DNA of 64,000 bases from Superficieibacter sp. HKU1 (GCF_029319185.1 NZ_CP119754.1:4650001-4714000); one strand, 5' to 3'. Numbered from the stretch's first letter, positions 1-8,775 are shown. Notes: generated by a model not told the origin, from the sequence alone. Numbers and translations: made by a program.

Positions 1-177
1 TGACTGCCAGCGATCGATATCCTCACGCGTTACTATACTTACCGGTGCCAGAACGGTATTTACTGGCTGTTCAAATCGACTTGCTGTGACCACCAGAGTG
101 TCCGGGTTGCTATCCTGCGCCCAGCCAGAAAATGCCGTGACGGAACACGCCGTCAGCAGCGAAGCTTTTTTAATCAT
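1..177 (-). CDS. btuB: BtuB, TonB-dependent vitamin B12 outer-membrane transporter (5' end only)
   Basis: The first 59 codons of btuB, read leftward from the ATG at 177 and cut by the window edge. The product is the outer-membrane receptor that imports cobalamin using energy passed on by TonB. Visible are a signal peptide (MIKKASLLTACSVTAFSGWA, cleavage probably after the last Ala) and then the TonB box DTLVVTA about seven residues into the mature protein. The start of the plug domain (VSIVTREDIDRW) follows. The reading frame is intact to the edge. Expression should be controlled by the cobalamin riboswitch immediately upstream. Identification is firm from the signal peptide, TonB box, riboswitch and divergent trmA. 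Confidence 0.95.
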   Translation of the reverse strand, partial: MIKKASLLTACSVTAFSGWAQDSNPDTLVVTASRFEQPVNTVLAPVSIVTREDIDRWQS

Positions 178-405
178 TGTAAAAGCATCCACAATATCAG
201 AAGGATGCCGCAGGCCTCATCCATAGCACGCGATGATGAAACCAAATGCGACGTGATCCCGGCAGGTCTTCGGGCTAGGTGGCGTTTGCGGATAAAGACT
301 TCCCACGTTATTACGCAGTGTCTACAACATTCATCCCGCCAGTCGTTACCGCTGCGCGTCAGCTCCAGATTTACACTGGATTCCCTTTTCACTCACAGGA
401 GACCG
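178..405 (-). ncRNA. Cobalamin riboswitch in the btuB leader
   Basis: A leader of about 230 nt lies between btuB and its likely transcription start. On the minus strand it carries the conserved B12 box, GCCCGAAGACCTGCCGG, at 259-276. Near the 5' end are the E. coli btuB leader elements GGGAATCCAGTG and ATCTGGAGCTGACGCGCAGC (about 345-385). In E. coli, adenosylcobalamin binding to this RNA blocks btuB translation and expression. The 349-nt gap between btuB and trmA is filled by this element plus the two divergent promoters. The 5' end is estimated from the E. coli leader. Confidence 0.92.
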
Positions 406-526
406 GAAACAGAATGCTACAATTAGACACGTATAGATGTCCATACTGCTATGACTGATTAAGGCTGGACATCCCTGGCGCAATCCCTACAATCCCCGCG
501 TAATTCTTTATCATCCAGGATGCATT

Positions 527-1627
527 ATGACCCCCGAACATCTCCCGACAGAACAGTACGACGCGCAACTGGCAGAAAAGGTCGTCCGCCTGCAAAGTAT
601 GATGACGCCTTTCGCCGCGCCGGTTCCGGAGGTGTTCCGTTCTCCGGTCAGCCACTACCGCATGCGCGCGGAATTCCGCATCTGGCACGATGGTGACGAC
701 CTGTATCACATCATGTTCGATCAGCAGACCAAAAGCCGCCTTCGCGTCGACAGCTTTCCGGCGGCCAGCGAATTAATTAATCAGTTGATGACCGCCATGA
801 TGGAAGGCGTGCGCAATAACCGCGTGTTGCGTCATAAGCTTTTTCAGATCGACTACCTGACAACCCTCAGTAATCAGGCGGTGGTCAGTCTCCTCTATCA
901 TAAAAAGCTGGATGAAGAGTGGCGCCAGGAGGCGGAGGCGCTGCGTGATGCCCTGCGGGCGCAGAATGTGAATGTGCATATCATTGGCCGGGCAACCAAA
1001 ACCAAAATTGCCCTGGACCAGGATTATATTGATGAACGTCTGCCGGTTGGCGGTCGTGAAATGATCTATCGGCAGGTCGAGAACAGCTTTACCCAGCCGA
1101 ACGCGGCGATGAATATTCAGATGCTGGAATGGGCGCTGAATGCGACGAAAGGTTCGACCGGCGATTTGCTGGAGCTGTACTGCGGAAACGGCAATTTTTC
1201 GCTGGCGCTGGCGCGTAATTTCGACCGCGTATTAGCCACCGAAATCGCCAAACCGTCCGTCGCGGCGGCGCAGTACAACATCAGCGCCAACCACATTGAT
1301 AACGTACAGATTATTCGCATGGCGGCGGAAGAGTTCACCCAGGCGATGAACGGCGTGCGTGAGTTTAACCGTTTGCAGGGCATCGACCTGAAAAGTTACC
1401 GCTGTGAGACGATTTTCGTCGATCCGCCGCGCAGCGGACTGGATAGTGAAACCGAGAAGATGGTGCAGGCGTACCCGCAAATCTTGTACATCTCCTGTAA
1501 CCCGGAGACGCTGTGTAAGAACCTCGAAACGTTGAGCCAGACGCACAAGGTAGAGCGGCTGGCCCTGTTCGATCAGTTCCCCTACACCCATCATATGGAA
1601 TGCGGCGTGCTGCTGACGCGAAAATAA
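527..1627 (+). CDS. trmA: TrmA, tRNA (uracil-54-C5)-methyltransferase
   Basis: SAM-dependent enzyme that makes 5-methyluridine (ribothymidine) at position 54 in the T-loop of tRNAs. It is also known to methylate tmRNA. The 366-residue length equals the E. coli protein. The SAM-binding motif LLELYCGNGNFSLALA lies near residues 212-227, the motif FVDPPRSGLD follows, and the catalytic cysteine sits in LYISCNPETLCKN near residue 324. The gene is transcribed divergently from btuB, as in E. coli, and is followed by a REP pair. The ATG at 527 gives the standard N-terminus (MTPEHLPTEQYDAQLAEK). Confidence 0.98.
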   Translation: MTPEHLPTEQYDAQLAEKVVRLQSMMTPFAAPVPEVFRSPVSHYRMRAEFRIWHDGDDLYHIMFDQQTKSRLRVDSFPAASELINQLMTAMMEGVRNNRVLRHKLFQIDYLTTLSNQAVVSLLYHKKLDEEWRQEAEALRDALRAQNVNVHIIGRATKTKIALDQDYIDERLPVGGREMIYRQVENSFTQPNAAMNIQMLEWALNATKGSTGDLLELYCGNGNFSLALARNFDRVLATEIAKPSVAAAQYNISANHIDNVQIIRMAAEEFTQAMNGVREFNRLQGIDLKSYRCETIFVDPPRSGLDSETEKMVQAYPQILYISCNPETLCKNLETLSQTHKVERLALFDQFPYTHHMECGVLLTRK

Positions 1628-1636
1628 GCCCTTATA

Positions 1637-1707
1637 TGCCCGGCGGCGCTTCGCTTGCGCGGGCCTACAACGACGTCAATGCCGGGCAAGCGAAGCGCCT
1701 CCCGGCA
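1637..1707. repeat. REP pair (BIME) after trmA
   Basis: Two inverted copies of the enterobacterial repetitive extragenic palindrome face each other: GCCCGGCGGCGCTTCGCTTG and, inverted, CAAGCGAAGCGCCTCCCGGC. They occupy most of the gap between the convergent trmA and yijD. Such elements commonly bind gyrase or stabilise 3' ends. Confidence 0.85.
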
Positions 1708-1734
1708 AAAATTACGATAGCGTGGCTGGCGGGA

Positions 1735-2094
1735 TTACTCCGACAGCTCCTGCTTACGATTACGCATCCGGAACCCTACCCAGAACACCAGGATCACCGA
1801 CAGCACCGCCGGCAGGAAGTTAGAGCCAATCGCCGGATACTCTGCGCGCACCACTGTGCTATAGAGCAAAATACCCAGAATAAAACAGCCAGCAGCCAGG
1901 CCTGGCAACCCCACAGGCATGGTGCGATTCTGGTAGCGCTGATGCAAACAGTAAACCGTCAGCACCAGCGAAATAATGGGGAACACAGAAAATGGCACGA
2001 TGGAGCTGAACAGCGCGGCAAATGTGCCATTGATGGATAAGCCAGCGATCAGCGCCAGCAGCAACGTACCTCGATCCTGAACGGTCTGTTTCAT
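1735..2094 (-). CDS. yijD: YijD, small inner-membrane protein
   Basis: A 119-residue hydrophobic protein matching E. coli YijD in length and sequence. About four membrane segments are visible (near residues 9-30, 36-50, 62-80 and 90-108), with a charged C-terminus (FRMRNRKQELSE). No catalytic motif is seen and I know of no established function. Its start overlaps the fabR stop by 4 bp (ATGA at 2091-2094), so the two genes are translationally coupled. This suggests a link to fabR-controlled membrane lipid physiology, but that is inference. Confidence 0.93.
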   Translation of the reverse strand: MKQTVQDRGTLLLALIAGLSINGTFAALFSSIVPFSVFPIISLVLTVYCLHQRYQNRTMPVGLPGLAAGCFILGILLYSTVVRAEYPAIGSNFLPAVLSVILVFWVGFRMRNRKQELSE

Positions 2095-2738
2095 AACCTT
2101 TCTTTTTCCTCAGCATGTTGAGTCGGTTTCTCCTGCTCCCGACGATACCAGTAATACGCGCCTTTAGAGATCATCCGCAGCTGTAATACCAGCCGCTCCT
2201 CCAGTTGTCTGCGCTGCTCTGCACTTACGTCCAGCGCCTCGGCACCTGCGCTAAATACGATGGTGACCATCGCTTCCGCCTGTGCTTCCGTAAAGGCCCG
2301 CGGCATGTGGCTTTCCAGTTCCAGATAATCCGCAAGCTCGGCAATAAAGTGCTGGATTTCACGCGCTACCGCAGCGCGGAACGCGCTCGATGTGCCAGAA
2401 CGCTCACGCAAAAGCAGGCGAAAAGCGTTTGGATTATTGCCGATGAACTCCATAAACGTGGAGACCGATGTGCGGATCACGCTACCGCCTTTGGCAATGC
2501 GCTGGCGCGCCTGACGCATCAGCTGGCGCAGCATCAGGCCGCTCTCATCGACCATCGTCAGACCAAGCTCATCCACATCGCGGAAATGGCGATAAAATGA
2601 CGTCGGGGCAATTCCCGCTTCGCGCGCAACCTCACGTAAACTGAGGCTGGCGAAACTACGCTCTGCGCTCAGTTGACTGAATGCCGCTTCCACCAGCGAA
2701 CGCCGGGTTTTTTCTTTTTGTTGCGCTCTAACGCCCAT
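2091..2738 (-). CDS. fabR: FabR, TetR-family repressor of unsaturated fatty acid synthesis
   Basis: Transcriptional repressor of fabA and fabB that senses the balance of unsaturated to saturated acyl-thioesters. The TetR-type helix-turn-helix lies in residues 10-55 (SLREVAREAGIAPTSFYRHF), followed by an alpha-helical ligand-binding domain. Starting at ATG 2738 (MGVRAQQKEKTRRSL) gives 215 residues, the length usually given for E. coli. A GTG lies directly before it at 2741, and longer starts have been annotated in relatives. The C-terminal tail (EQEKPTQHAEEKERL) differs from E. coli. It is co-transcribed with yijD and divergent from sthA. Confidence 0.95.
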   Translation of the reverse strand: MGVRAQQKEKTRRSLVEAAFSQLSAERSFASLSLREVAREAGIAPTSFYRHFRDVDELGLTMVDESGLMLRQLMRQARQRIAKGGSVIRTSVSTFMEFIGNNPNAFRLLLRERSGTSSAFRAAVAREIQHFIAELADYLELESHMPRAFTEAQAEAMVTIVFSAGAEALDVSAEQRRQLEERLVLQLRMISKGAYYWYRREQEKPTQHAEEKERL

Positions 2739-2937
2739 CACGATGTCTGAATCCTTCCAAAGGCCCAGAAGGCACTATACCAGAGATCAAAACAGATCGG
2801 TTTGCACAGGTTGTGAATGATTGTTTACGAGCTGTTTCTGCTTTATTGCAGGAAAAAAGCACAACGATAATTGGGTTAAACTGCGGCAAATGTTATCATC
2901 ATGTTTATTTTGTGTATAAAAACAGGTGAGTCATACC

Positions 2938-4338
2938 ATGCCACATTCCTGGGATTATGATGCAATTGTCATCGGGTCCGGCCCTGGCGGCGAAGGCGCT
3001 GCGATGGGACTGGTCAAGCAGGGAGCGCGCGTCGCTGTTATTGAGCGCTATCATAATGTCGGCGGCGGCTGTACCCACTGGGGCACGATCCCCTCGAAAG
3101 CCCTCCGCCACGCCGTTAGCCGTATTATCGAATTTAACCAGAACCCTCTCTACAGCGACCACTCCCGTCTTTTACGCTCCTCCTTTGCCGACATCCTCAA
3201 TCACGCGGATAATGTAATTAATCAGCAAACGCGCATGCGCCAGGGGTTTTACGAGCGTAATCACTGTGAGATCCTGCAGGGCGATGCCAGTTTTGTTGAC
3301 GATCACACGCTGGCGCTGACTTTTCCGGATGGCTCGGTAGAAACGCTGACCGCAGAAAAGTTTGTCATTGCCTGCGGCTCCCGGCCCTACCGCCCGGCTA
3401 ACGTCGATTTTTCTCATCCGCGTATTTACGACAGCGATTCTATCCTCAGCCTGCACCATGAGCCGCGCCACGTAATCATTTACGGTGCGGGGGTAATTGG
3501 CTGCGAATATGCGTCGATCTTCCGGGGAATGGACGTTAAAGTCGATTTGATTAATACCCGCGATCGTCTGCTGGCGTTTCTCGATCAGGAGATGTCGGAT
3601 TCACTCTCGTATCACTTCTGGAACAGCGGCGTGGTCATTCGCCATAACGAAGAGTACGAGAAAATCGAAGGTATGGACGACGGTGTGATTATGCATCTGC
3701 AATCCGGCAAAAAGCTGAAGGCGGACTGCCTGCTGTACGCCAACGGGCGCACCGGCAACACCGATTCGCTGGCGCTGGAAAACATCGGGCTGGAAGCGGA
3801 TGGCCGCGGGCTGTTAAAAGTGAACAGCATGTACCAGACCGCGCTGCCGCACATCTATGCGGTCGGCGATGTGATTGGCTATCCGAGTCTGGCGTCTGCC
3901 GCCTACGATCAGGGACGTATCGCCGCCCAGGCAATGAGCAAAGGCGAAGCCACGGCGCACCTGATTGAAGATATTCCTACCGGCATTTATACCATCCCGG
4001 AAATCAGTTCCGTCGGTAAAACCGAGCAACAGCTGACGGCAATGAAAGTGCCTTACGAAGTGGGCCGGGCGCAGTTTAAGCACCTGGCGCGGGCGCAGAT
4101 TGTCGGCATGAACGTTGGCACGCTGAAAATCCTGTTCCATCGGGAAACGAAAGAAATCCTGGGTATTCACTGCTTTGGCGAGCGCGCGGCGGAAATCATT
4201 CATATCGGCCAGGCGATTATGGAGCAGAAAGGTGGCGGTAACACGATTGAATACTTTGTTAACACCACCTTCAACTACCCGACCATGGCCGAAGCCTATC
4301 GGGTAGCGGCGCTGAACGGTTTAAACCGCCTGTTTTAA
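2938..4338 (+). CDS. sthA: SthA (UdhA), soluble pyridine nucleotide transhydrogenase
   Basis: FAD-dependent cytoplasmic enzyme that transfers hydride from NADPH to NAD+, draining excess NADPH. The ATG at 2938 gives 466 residues as in E. coli; an in-frame GTG at 2926 would add four. The N-terminal FAD fold has IVIGSGPGGEGAA. A second Rossmann motif (IIYGAGVIGCEYASIF, about residues 180-195) binds the nicotinamide nucleotide. The C-terminal dimerisation domain ends in the family sequence HIGQAIMEQKGGGNTIEYFV. Where lipoamide dehydrogenases have two redox cysteines, this protein has GGGCTHWGTIPSKAL, with only one cysteine left, as is normal for SthA. Its 3' end overlaps convergent oxyR by 18 bp. 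Confidence 0.97.
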   Translation: MPHSWDYDAIVIGSGPGGEGAAMGLVKQGARVAVIERYHNVGGGCTHWGTIPSKALRHAVSRIIEFNQNPLYSDHSRLLRSSFADILNHADNVINQQTRMRQGFYERNHCEILQGDASFVDDHTLALTFPDGSVETLTAEKFVIACGSRPYRPANVDFSHPRIYDSDSILSLHHEPRHVIIYGAGVIGCEYASIFRGMDVKVDLINTRDRLLAFLDQEMSDSLSYHFWNSGVVIRHNEEYEKIEGMDDGVIMHLQSGKKLKADCLLYANGRTGNTDSLALENIGLEADGRGLLKVNSMYQTALPHIYAVGDVIGYPSLASAAYDQGRIAAQAMSKGEATAHLIEDIPTGIYTIPEISSVGKTEQQLTAMKVPYEVGRAQFKHLARAQIVGMNVGTLKILFHRETKEILGIHCFGERAAEIIHIGQAIMEQKGGGNTIEYFVNTTFNYPTMAEAYRVAALNGLNRLF

Positions 4339-5238
4339 CGCCTGATCGAAGTGGCCATCCATTTTCTCGCGGATGGCCTCCGCCAGCTGTTCATAACGGC
4401 CACGCAGCGGCGAGCCTGGACGATACACCAGGCCAACGGTACGGCGCGGCTCCGGCTTGATACACGGCAGGTAAACCACACCATCGCGCTGACGTTCCTG
4501 CGGCACTGAAAGCGCAGGCAGCAGCGTAATTCCGCTTCCCGCTGCGACCATGTTACGCAACGTTTCCAGGCTGGTGGCACGGAAGTGGGCATCTTCATCT
4601 GCGCCCGCTTCAAAACAAAAGCCCATCGCCTGATCGCGCAGGCAATGACCGTCTTCCAGCATCAGTAATTTTTCACCTGCCAGATCGGACATCGGTACGC
4701 GATCGCGTCCGGCCCACGGGTGATCGTCGTAGATCGCCAGCTTCATCGGTTCGTCAAAGAGCGGTACTTCAATAAAAGACTCACTCTCTTTCACCAGCGC
4801 CAGGATCGCACAGTCAAGTTTACCGCTGTCGAGCTGCGCTAACAGTTGATGCGTTTGCGCTTCATGCAGGTACATTTCCAGTTTAGGAAATGCCTGGTGC
4901 AACATGGGAATAATATGCGGCAGCAGATAAGGACCGACCGTGGGGATCAGACCGATATGCAGCGGCCCGGACATGGTCTCGCCCTGCTGGCTCGCCATCT
5001 CCTTGAGTACTTTAACCTCGCGCAGCACGGTGCGCGCCTGGTCCACCAGCAACAATCCTGCCTGCGTGAACAGCACCTTACGACTGGTGCGCTCCAGCAG
5101 CATCACGCCCAGTTCATCTTCCAGCTTACGGATTTGCCCGCTCAGCGTAGGCTGACTGACGTGACAGGAATCGGCAGCACGGCGGAAATGGCGGTGCTCG
5201 GCCAGCGCGACAAGGTATTCAAGATCGCGAATATTCAT
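4321..5238 (-). CDS. oxyR: OxyR, peroxide-sensing LysR-type regulator
   Basis: Hydrogen-peroxide sensor and transcriptional activator of the oxidative stress regulon. The 305-residue length equals E. coli. The LysR helix-turn-helix is in residues 1-60 (HFRRAADSCHVSQPTLSGQI). The redox pair that forms the activating disulphide is present at Cys199 and Cys208 (DGHCLRDQAMGFC). The gene is divergent from OxyS, with the shared control region at 5239-5333, where OxyR is known to repress itself and activate oxyS. Convergent overlap with sthA means the two mRNAs share 18 antisense bases. katG, a classic OxyR target near this locus in E. coli, is absent from the window. Confidence 0.98.
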   Translation of the reverse strand: MNIRDLEYLVALAEHRHFRRAADSCHVSQPTLSGQIRKLEDELGVMLLERTSRKVLFTQAGLLLVDQARTVLREVKVLKEMASQQGETMSGPLHIGLIPTVGPYLLPHIIPMLHQAFPKLEMYLHEAQTHQLLAQLDSGKLDCAILALVKESESFIEVPLFDEPMKLAIYDDHPWAGRDRVPMSDLAGEKLLMLEDGHCLRDQAMGFCFEAGADEDAHFRATSLETLRNMVAAGSGITLLPALSVPQERQRDGVVYLPCIKPEPRRTVGLVYRPGSPLRGRYEQLAEAIREKMDGHFDQALKQAV

Positions 5239-5333
5239 TCTTCATCCTCCATCGCCACGATAGTTCATGGCGATAGATAGAATAGCAACGAACGATTATC
5301 CCTATCAAGCACTCTGTACAATAATTGTCACCA
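5239..5333. promoter_or_regulatory. oxyR-oxyS shared control region (OxyR operator)
   Basis: The 95-bp gap between oxyR and OxyS carries the dyad ATCGCCA (5251-5257) / TGGCGAT (5268-5274). It also carries ATAG/CTAT-type elements (GATAGATAGAATAG at 5272-5285, CCCTATC at 5300-5306), like those OxyR contacts in E. coli. Autorepression and peroxide-dependent oxyS activation are expected from E. coli. Exact contacts are not defined here. Confidence 0.7.
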
Positions 5334-5443
5334 GAAGCGAGACGGTACTTTGTTTAACCCTCGAAGCCACTGCTCCTTCAGAGAGTTTCTCTCGAACCTA
5401 AAGCCAACGTGAATTTTTTGCGGACCGGATGGTCCGCTTTTTT
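5334..5443 (+). ncRNA. oxyS: OxyS, peroxide-induced small RNA
   Basis: An Hfq-binding regulatory RNA of about 110 nt, induced by OxyR and known in E. coli to repress fhlA, rpoS and other mRNAs. Conserved blocks compared with E. coli are TTTAACCCTCGAAGCCACTG (5353-5372), GAGAGTTTCTC and CTAAAGCCAACGTGAA (5397-5412). The first loop region between them has diverged. It ends in a GC-rich terminator hairpin, GCGGACCGGATGGTCCGC (5420-5437), followed by a nine-base T run. Position and orientation, divergent from oxyR, match E. coli. Confidence 0.93.
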
Positions 5444-5449
5444 TTTGCG

Positions 5450-5476
5450 TAAAAAAGCCCGGTTTGAAACCGGGCT
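5450..5476 (-). terminator. Rho-independent terminator of argCBH
   Basis: The perfect hairpin AGCCCGGTTTGAAACCGGGCT (5456-5476) is followed on the minus strand by a run of T. It lies 11 bp past the argH stop codon and just beyond the OxyS terminator. Confidence 0.85.
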
Positions 5477-5487
5477 GTGCCTGTACG

Positions 5488-6861
5488 TTATACCAGCCTT
5501 GCCTGCGCGTCCGCAATCGCCTGTGCTACCTGCTGTGGCGACACGCCGCCTTTGGCCGCGCGTTTATCGAGGCAGGATTGCAGCGCGAGGATCGGGTAGA
5601 CATCCTCGCCAATAACTGGACTGAATTTTTGCAGATCGGCCAGCGGCAGATCTTCCAGCGGTTTCCCCTGACGAATCGCCTCCACGACCGCTTCACCGAC
5701 AATATGGTGCGCTTCACGGAACGGCACGCCTTTGGCGACCAGGTAATCTGCCAGCTCCGTTGCGTTCGCATAGCCCTGCTGCGCCGCTTCCTGGCAGCGT
5801 GGGCGTTTCACCTGGATGCCGTCAAGCACCAGCGCCGCCATATGCAGACAATCCAGCCAGGTATCGAGCGCGTCAAACAGCCCTTCTTTGTCTTCCTGCA
5901 TATCTTTGTTATACGCCAGCGGCAGACCTTTCAGGGTCATCATCATGCCGGTCAACGCGCCCTGCACGCGGCCGCATTTACCGCGGATAAGCTCCAGCGC
6001 ATCCGGATTTTTCTTCTGCGGCATCAGGGACGAACCGGAGGTCACGCGATCGGAAAGCTCGACAAACCCGGCCTCGCCGGTGTTGAAGAAAATCAAATCT
6101 TCTGCAAAGCGGGAAAGATGCACCATGCCAATGGAAGCGTCAGAAAGCAGTTCCAGCACGTGATCGCGGTCAGATACGCTGTCCAGGCTGTTGCGGGTTG
6201 CCGAGGCAAAGCCCAGCCAGCCCGCGAGCTGCTCGCGGTCGATTTCATAGGCGGTGCCGGCCAGCGCACCGCAGCCTAACGGGCTGACGTCCAGACGTTT
6301 AAGCGCATCCTGAAGACGGCTTTCATCCCGCGCCAGCATTTCAACGTAGGCCAGACACCAGTGAGCAAACGTCACCGGCTGCGCGCGCTGCAGGTGGGTA
6401 TAGCCTGGCATCACCGCATCCTGATTGTTCTGTGCGGTTTCCACCAGCGCGCTCTGGAGCTGGCGGCTGGCGGTCAGTAATTCAGAGACCGTCTCTTTGC
6501 ACCACAATTTCAGATCGGTGGCGACCTGATCGTTACGGCTGCGTCCGGTGTGGAGCTTTTTACCCAACTGGCCGACTTTGTCGATCAGCTTGCCTTCGAC
6601 CCAGCTGTGAATATCTTCCGCATCGCTTTCGAGGATCTGCTCAGGATTAGCGCGGACCTCTTCCAGCAGCACGTTCAATGCAGCTTCCAGCTGTCGTTGC
6701 TCGTCAGCGGTGAGTACGCCCACGGTTACCAGCGCTTTTGACCAGGCCACAGAGCCAACGATATCCTGCTCGGCCAGGCGATAATCAAAGCGTAAAGAGT
6801 CATTGAACTGTTTGAACCGTTGATCCGCTGCCTGGGTAAAACGCCCGCCCCAAAGTGCCAT
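5488..6861 (-). CDS. argH: ArgH, argininosuccinate lyase
   Basis: Last step of arginine synthesis: cleaves argininosuccinate to arginine and fumarate in the cytoplasm. The 457-residue protein is full length for the fumarase/aspartase superfamily. It carries the N-terminal MALWGGRF, the motif HTGRSRNDQVATDLKLW near residues 105-121, and the flexible signature loop GSSLMPQKKNPD near residues 275-286 with the catalytic serine. It follows argB across 125 bp of REP-like sequence, so it is probably the last gene of the argCBH transcript and is repressed by ArgR from the argC operator. Confidence 0.98.
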   Translation of the reverse strand: MALWGGRFTQAADQRFKQFNDSLRFDYRLAEQDIVGSVAWSKALVTVGVLTADEQRQLEAALNVLLEEVRANPEQILESDAEDIHSWVEGKLIDKVGQLGKKLHTGRSRNDQVATDLKLWCKETVSELLTASRQLQSALVETAQNNQDAVMPGYTHLQRAQPVTFAHWCLAYVEMLARDESRLQDALKRLDVSPLGCGALAGTAYEIDREQLAGWLGFASATRNSLDSVSDRDHVLELLSDASIGMVHLSRFAEDLIFFNTGEAGFVELSDRVTSGSSLMPQKKNPDALELIRGKCGRVQGALTGMMMTLKGLPLAYNKDMQEDKEGLFDALDTWLDCLHMAALVLDGIQVKRPRCQEAAQQGYANATELADYLVAKGVPFREAHHIVGEAVVEAIRQGKPLEDLPLADLQKFSPVIGEDVYPILALQSCLDKRAAKGGVSPQQVAQAIADAQARLV

Positions 6862-6885
6862 AACATGCTTCCTTTATTCGTTAAT

Positions 6886-6985
6886 GTTGCCGGGTTGCCC
6901 GGCCTGTATTCTTCGCGTTTAATAGCGGATGGCGCTGCGCTTATCCGGCCTGCATAAAGTCCCGCTAAGGCGCAGCCGCTATTGG
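6886..6985. repeat. REP-like sequences between argB and argH
   Basis: The 125-bp argB-argH gap contains a short palindrome (TGCCGGGTTGCCCGGCC, 6887-6903) and one recognisable REP unit (GCGGATGGCGCTGCGCTTAT at 6925-6944, continuing to CCGGCC). A partial inverted copy ends near 6982. Such an intercistronic REP could lower argH expression relative to argCB. Confidence 0.7.
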
Positions 6986-6986
6986 G

Positions 6987-7760
6987 TTACGCCGTAATTC
7001 GCGTGCCGATCGACGTACCGTTAAACAGTGCTGGCAACTGCTCAGCATGCCGCCAGGAGGCGATATCCACCGGACGGCCCAGCGTGCGTGCCGCGTCCAG
7101 CGCCGCGTTCACTTTCACAATCATGCCGTCGGTGATAATGCCCTGCGCGATAAGCTGTTCCGCTTTCTCAGCGGTCATCTCGGCAATACGCTGCCCTTTA
7201 CCGTCCAGAATGCCGCTCACGTCAGAAAGCAGGATCAGGTCGGCCCCCAGCGTTGCCGCCAGCGCGGTCGCAGCCTGATCGGCATTGACGTTCATCAACT
7301 GCCCCTCATCGGTGACGCCGATAGAACTCACTACCGGGAGAAAACCGCCTTCCAGCAGCGTATTAATCAGCTTCGGCGATCCCGGCTGCGCCAGCCCGAC
7401 GTGGCCCAGCGCATCATCAAGCTGGGTTACCTTAACGCTGTCGCCGTCGCCCAGAAACAGCCCTACTGAAGCAATATGATGTTTCTTCGCCCACGCCAGC
7501 AGCGTTTTATTAGCCGTACCCGCCAGCGCGCCGGTGATAATGTCGATTTGATCGGCAGGCGTGACGCGCAGACCATTTTTCTTTTGCACCGGCAGGTTGA
7601 GCTGCTTCATCAGCTCATCCACCACGCAGCCGCCGCCGTGCACGATAATCAGCGGACGCTGATGCGACTCACGATAGTTCACCAGCGCGGTAAACAGACG
7701 CGCCAGCGCCTCTTCGCTATCCAGCAGTACGCCACCAAGTTTGATAATTAATGGATTCAT
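6987..7760 (-). CDS. argB: ArgB, acetylglutamate kinase
   Basis: Second step of arginine synthesis: phosphorylates N-acetyl-L-glutamate with ATP. Starting at ATG 7760 (MNPLIIKLGGVLLDSEEAL) gives 257 residues, about the E. coli length. Family motifs are KLGG (ATP phosphates), VHGGGCVVDELM (acetylglutamate binding) and the C-terminal GTDGMIVKV-type segment ITDGMIVKVNAALDAA. It begins 10 bp after the argC stop, in the argCBH operon. Confidence 0.98.
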   Translation of the reverse strand: MNPLIIKLGGVLLDSEEALARLFTALVNYRESHQRPLIIVHGGGCVVDELMKQLNLPVQKKNGLRVTPADQIDIITGALAGTANKTLLAWAKKHHIASVGLFLGDGDSVKVTQLDDALGHVGLAQPGSPKLINTLLEGGFLPVVSSIGVTDEGQLMNVNADQAATALAATLGADLILLSDVSGILDGKGQRIAEMTAEKAEQLIAQGIITDGMIVKVNAALDAARTLGRPVDIASWRHAEQLPALFNGTSIGTRITA

Positions 7761-7770
7761 AACCGCACCC

Positions 7771-8775
7771 TTAAATAAGAGACTGAGTTTCAGCAAAGCC
7801 GAAACGAATATTTGCGCACTGCATCGCCTGCGCCGCCGCGCCTTTCAGCAGATTGTCTTCCGCCGCCACGACAATCAGATGTTCGCCCTGGACCGCAAAG
7901 CCGATATCGCAGAACGGCAGCCCCACCACGTTCTTCAGCGCCGGGACACCTTTTTCATACAGGCGCACCAGTGGTTTATCACCATACGCTTGCTGGAAAG
8001 CTGCGACCACCTGCGGCTGCGTCACGCCGGGCTTCAGGCGGCAGGTAATGGTTTCCAGAATGCCGCGTGGAAAGCTCCCCAGATGCGGGGTAAAAATCAC
8101 ATCCGTACCAAGATGGGTACTGATTTCCGGGTGATGGCGATGATTAAAGATGCCGTAAGGTTGCAGACTAACTTCGCAAAAGCTGTTGGAAAGTGCCGCC
8201 TTGCGCCCCGCCCCGCTTACGCCGCTGGTGGCGTTGATGACCGGCCACTGGTTCAGCTCCAGCAGTTCCTTATCAATTAACGGCTTCAGCGACAGCTGCG
8301 CCGCCGTCGGATAACATCCTGGAACAGCTACCAGGTTAGCATCTTTTAAGCGATCGGCACTCCATTCCGCCAGCCCGTAAACCGCCTGTTCAAGCAGCTC
8401 AGGATGTTGATGGGTAAAGCCATAATACTTTTCATAAAACGCCAGATCGTTAACCCGGAACGCGCCGGAAAGATCGAACACGACACAGCCCGCCGCCAGA
8501 AACTGCGGGGCCAGGTCGTGGCTGACCTCGTGGGCGGTGGCGAGAAACACCACGTCGACACCTGCGCTAAACTCGCTGATATCAGACATCGCCTGCAGGG
8601 GCAGATCCACGATGCCTTTTAGTTGTGGATGCAAATCTGAGATTAACTTTCCTGCATCATTGCTTTGCGCTGAGACGGTCAAAGCGGTTATGGTCATATC
8701 AGGATGGCGATTTACATAGGTCACGAGCTCTGCGCCAGCATAACCACTGGCGCCCACAATCAGCGTATTTAACAT
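7771..8775 (-). CDS. argC: ArgC, N-acetyl-gamma-glutamyl-phosphate reductase
   Basis: Third arginine step: NADPH-dependent reduction of acetylglutamyl phosphate to the semialdehyde. The 334 residues equal E. coli. The N-terminal Rossmann motif is VGASGYAGAELV, and the catalytic cysteine lies in VAVPGCYPTAAQLSLKPL near residue 154. It is the first gene of argCBH and divergent from argE. ArgR control through the ARG boxes at 8888-8926 is expected. Confidence 0.98.
   Translation of the reverse strand: MLNTLIVGASGYAGAELVTYVNRHPDMTITALTVSAQSNDAGKLISDLHPQLKGIVDLPLQAMSDISEFSAGVDVVFLATAHEVSHDLAPQFLAAGCVVFDLSGAFRVNDLAFYEKYYGFTHQHPELLEQAVYGLAEWSADRLKDANLVAVPGCYPTAAQLSLKPLIDKELLELNQWPVINATSGVSGAGRKAALSNSFCEVSLQPYGIFNHRHHPEISTHLGTDVIFTPHLGSFPRGILETITCRLKPGVTQPQVVAAFQQAYGDKPLVRLYEKGVPALKNVVGLPFCDIGFAVQGEHLIVVAAEDNLLKGAAAQAMQCANIRFGFAETQSLI

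Noticed and set aside
2926..2937. GTG start for sthA four codons upstream
   Set aside because: The ATG at 2938 gives the family-standard N-terminus and length.
5464..6279. 271-codon open frame antisense to argH
   Set aside because: Reverse shadow of argH with low-complexity His/Gln/Arg composition; argH has all its family motifs.
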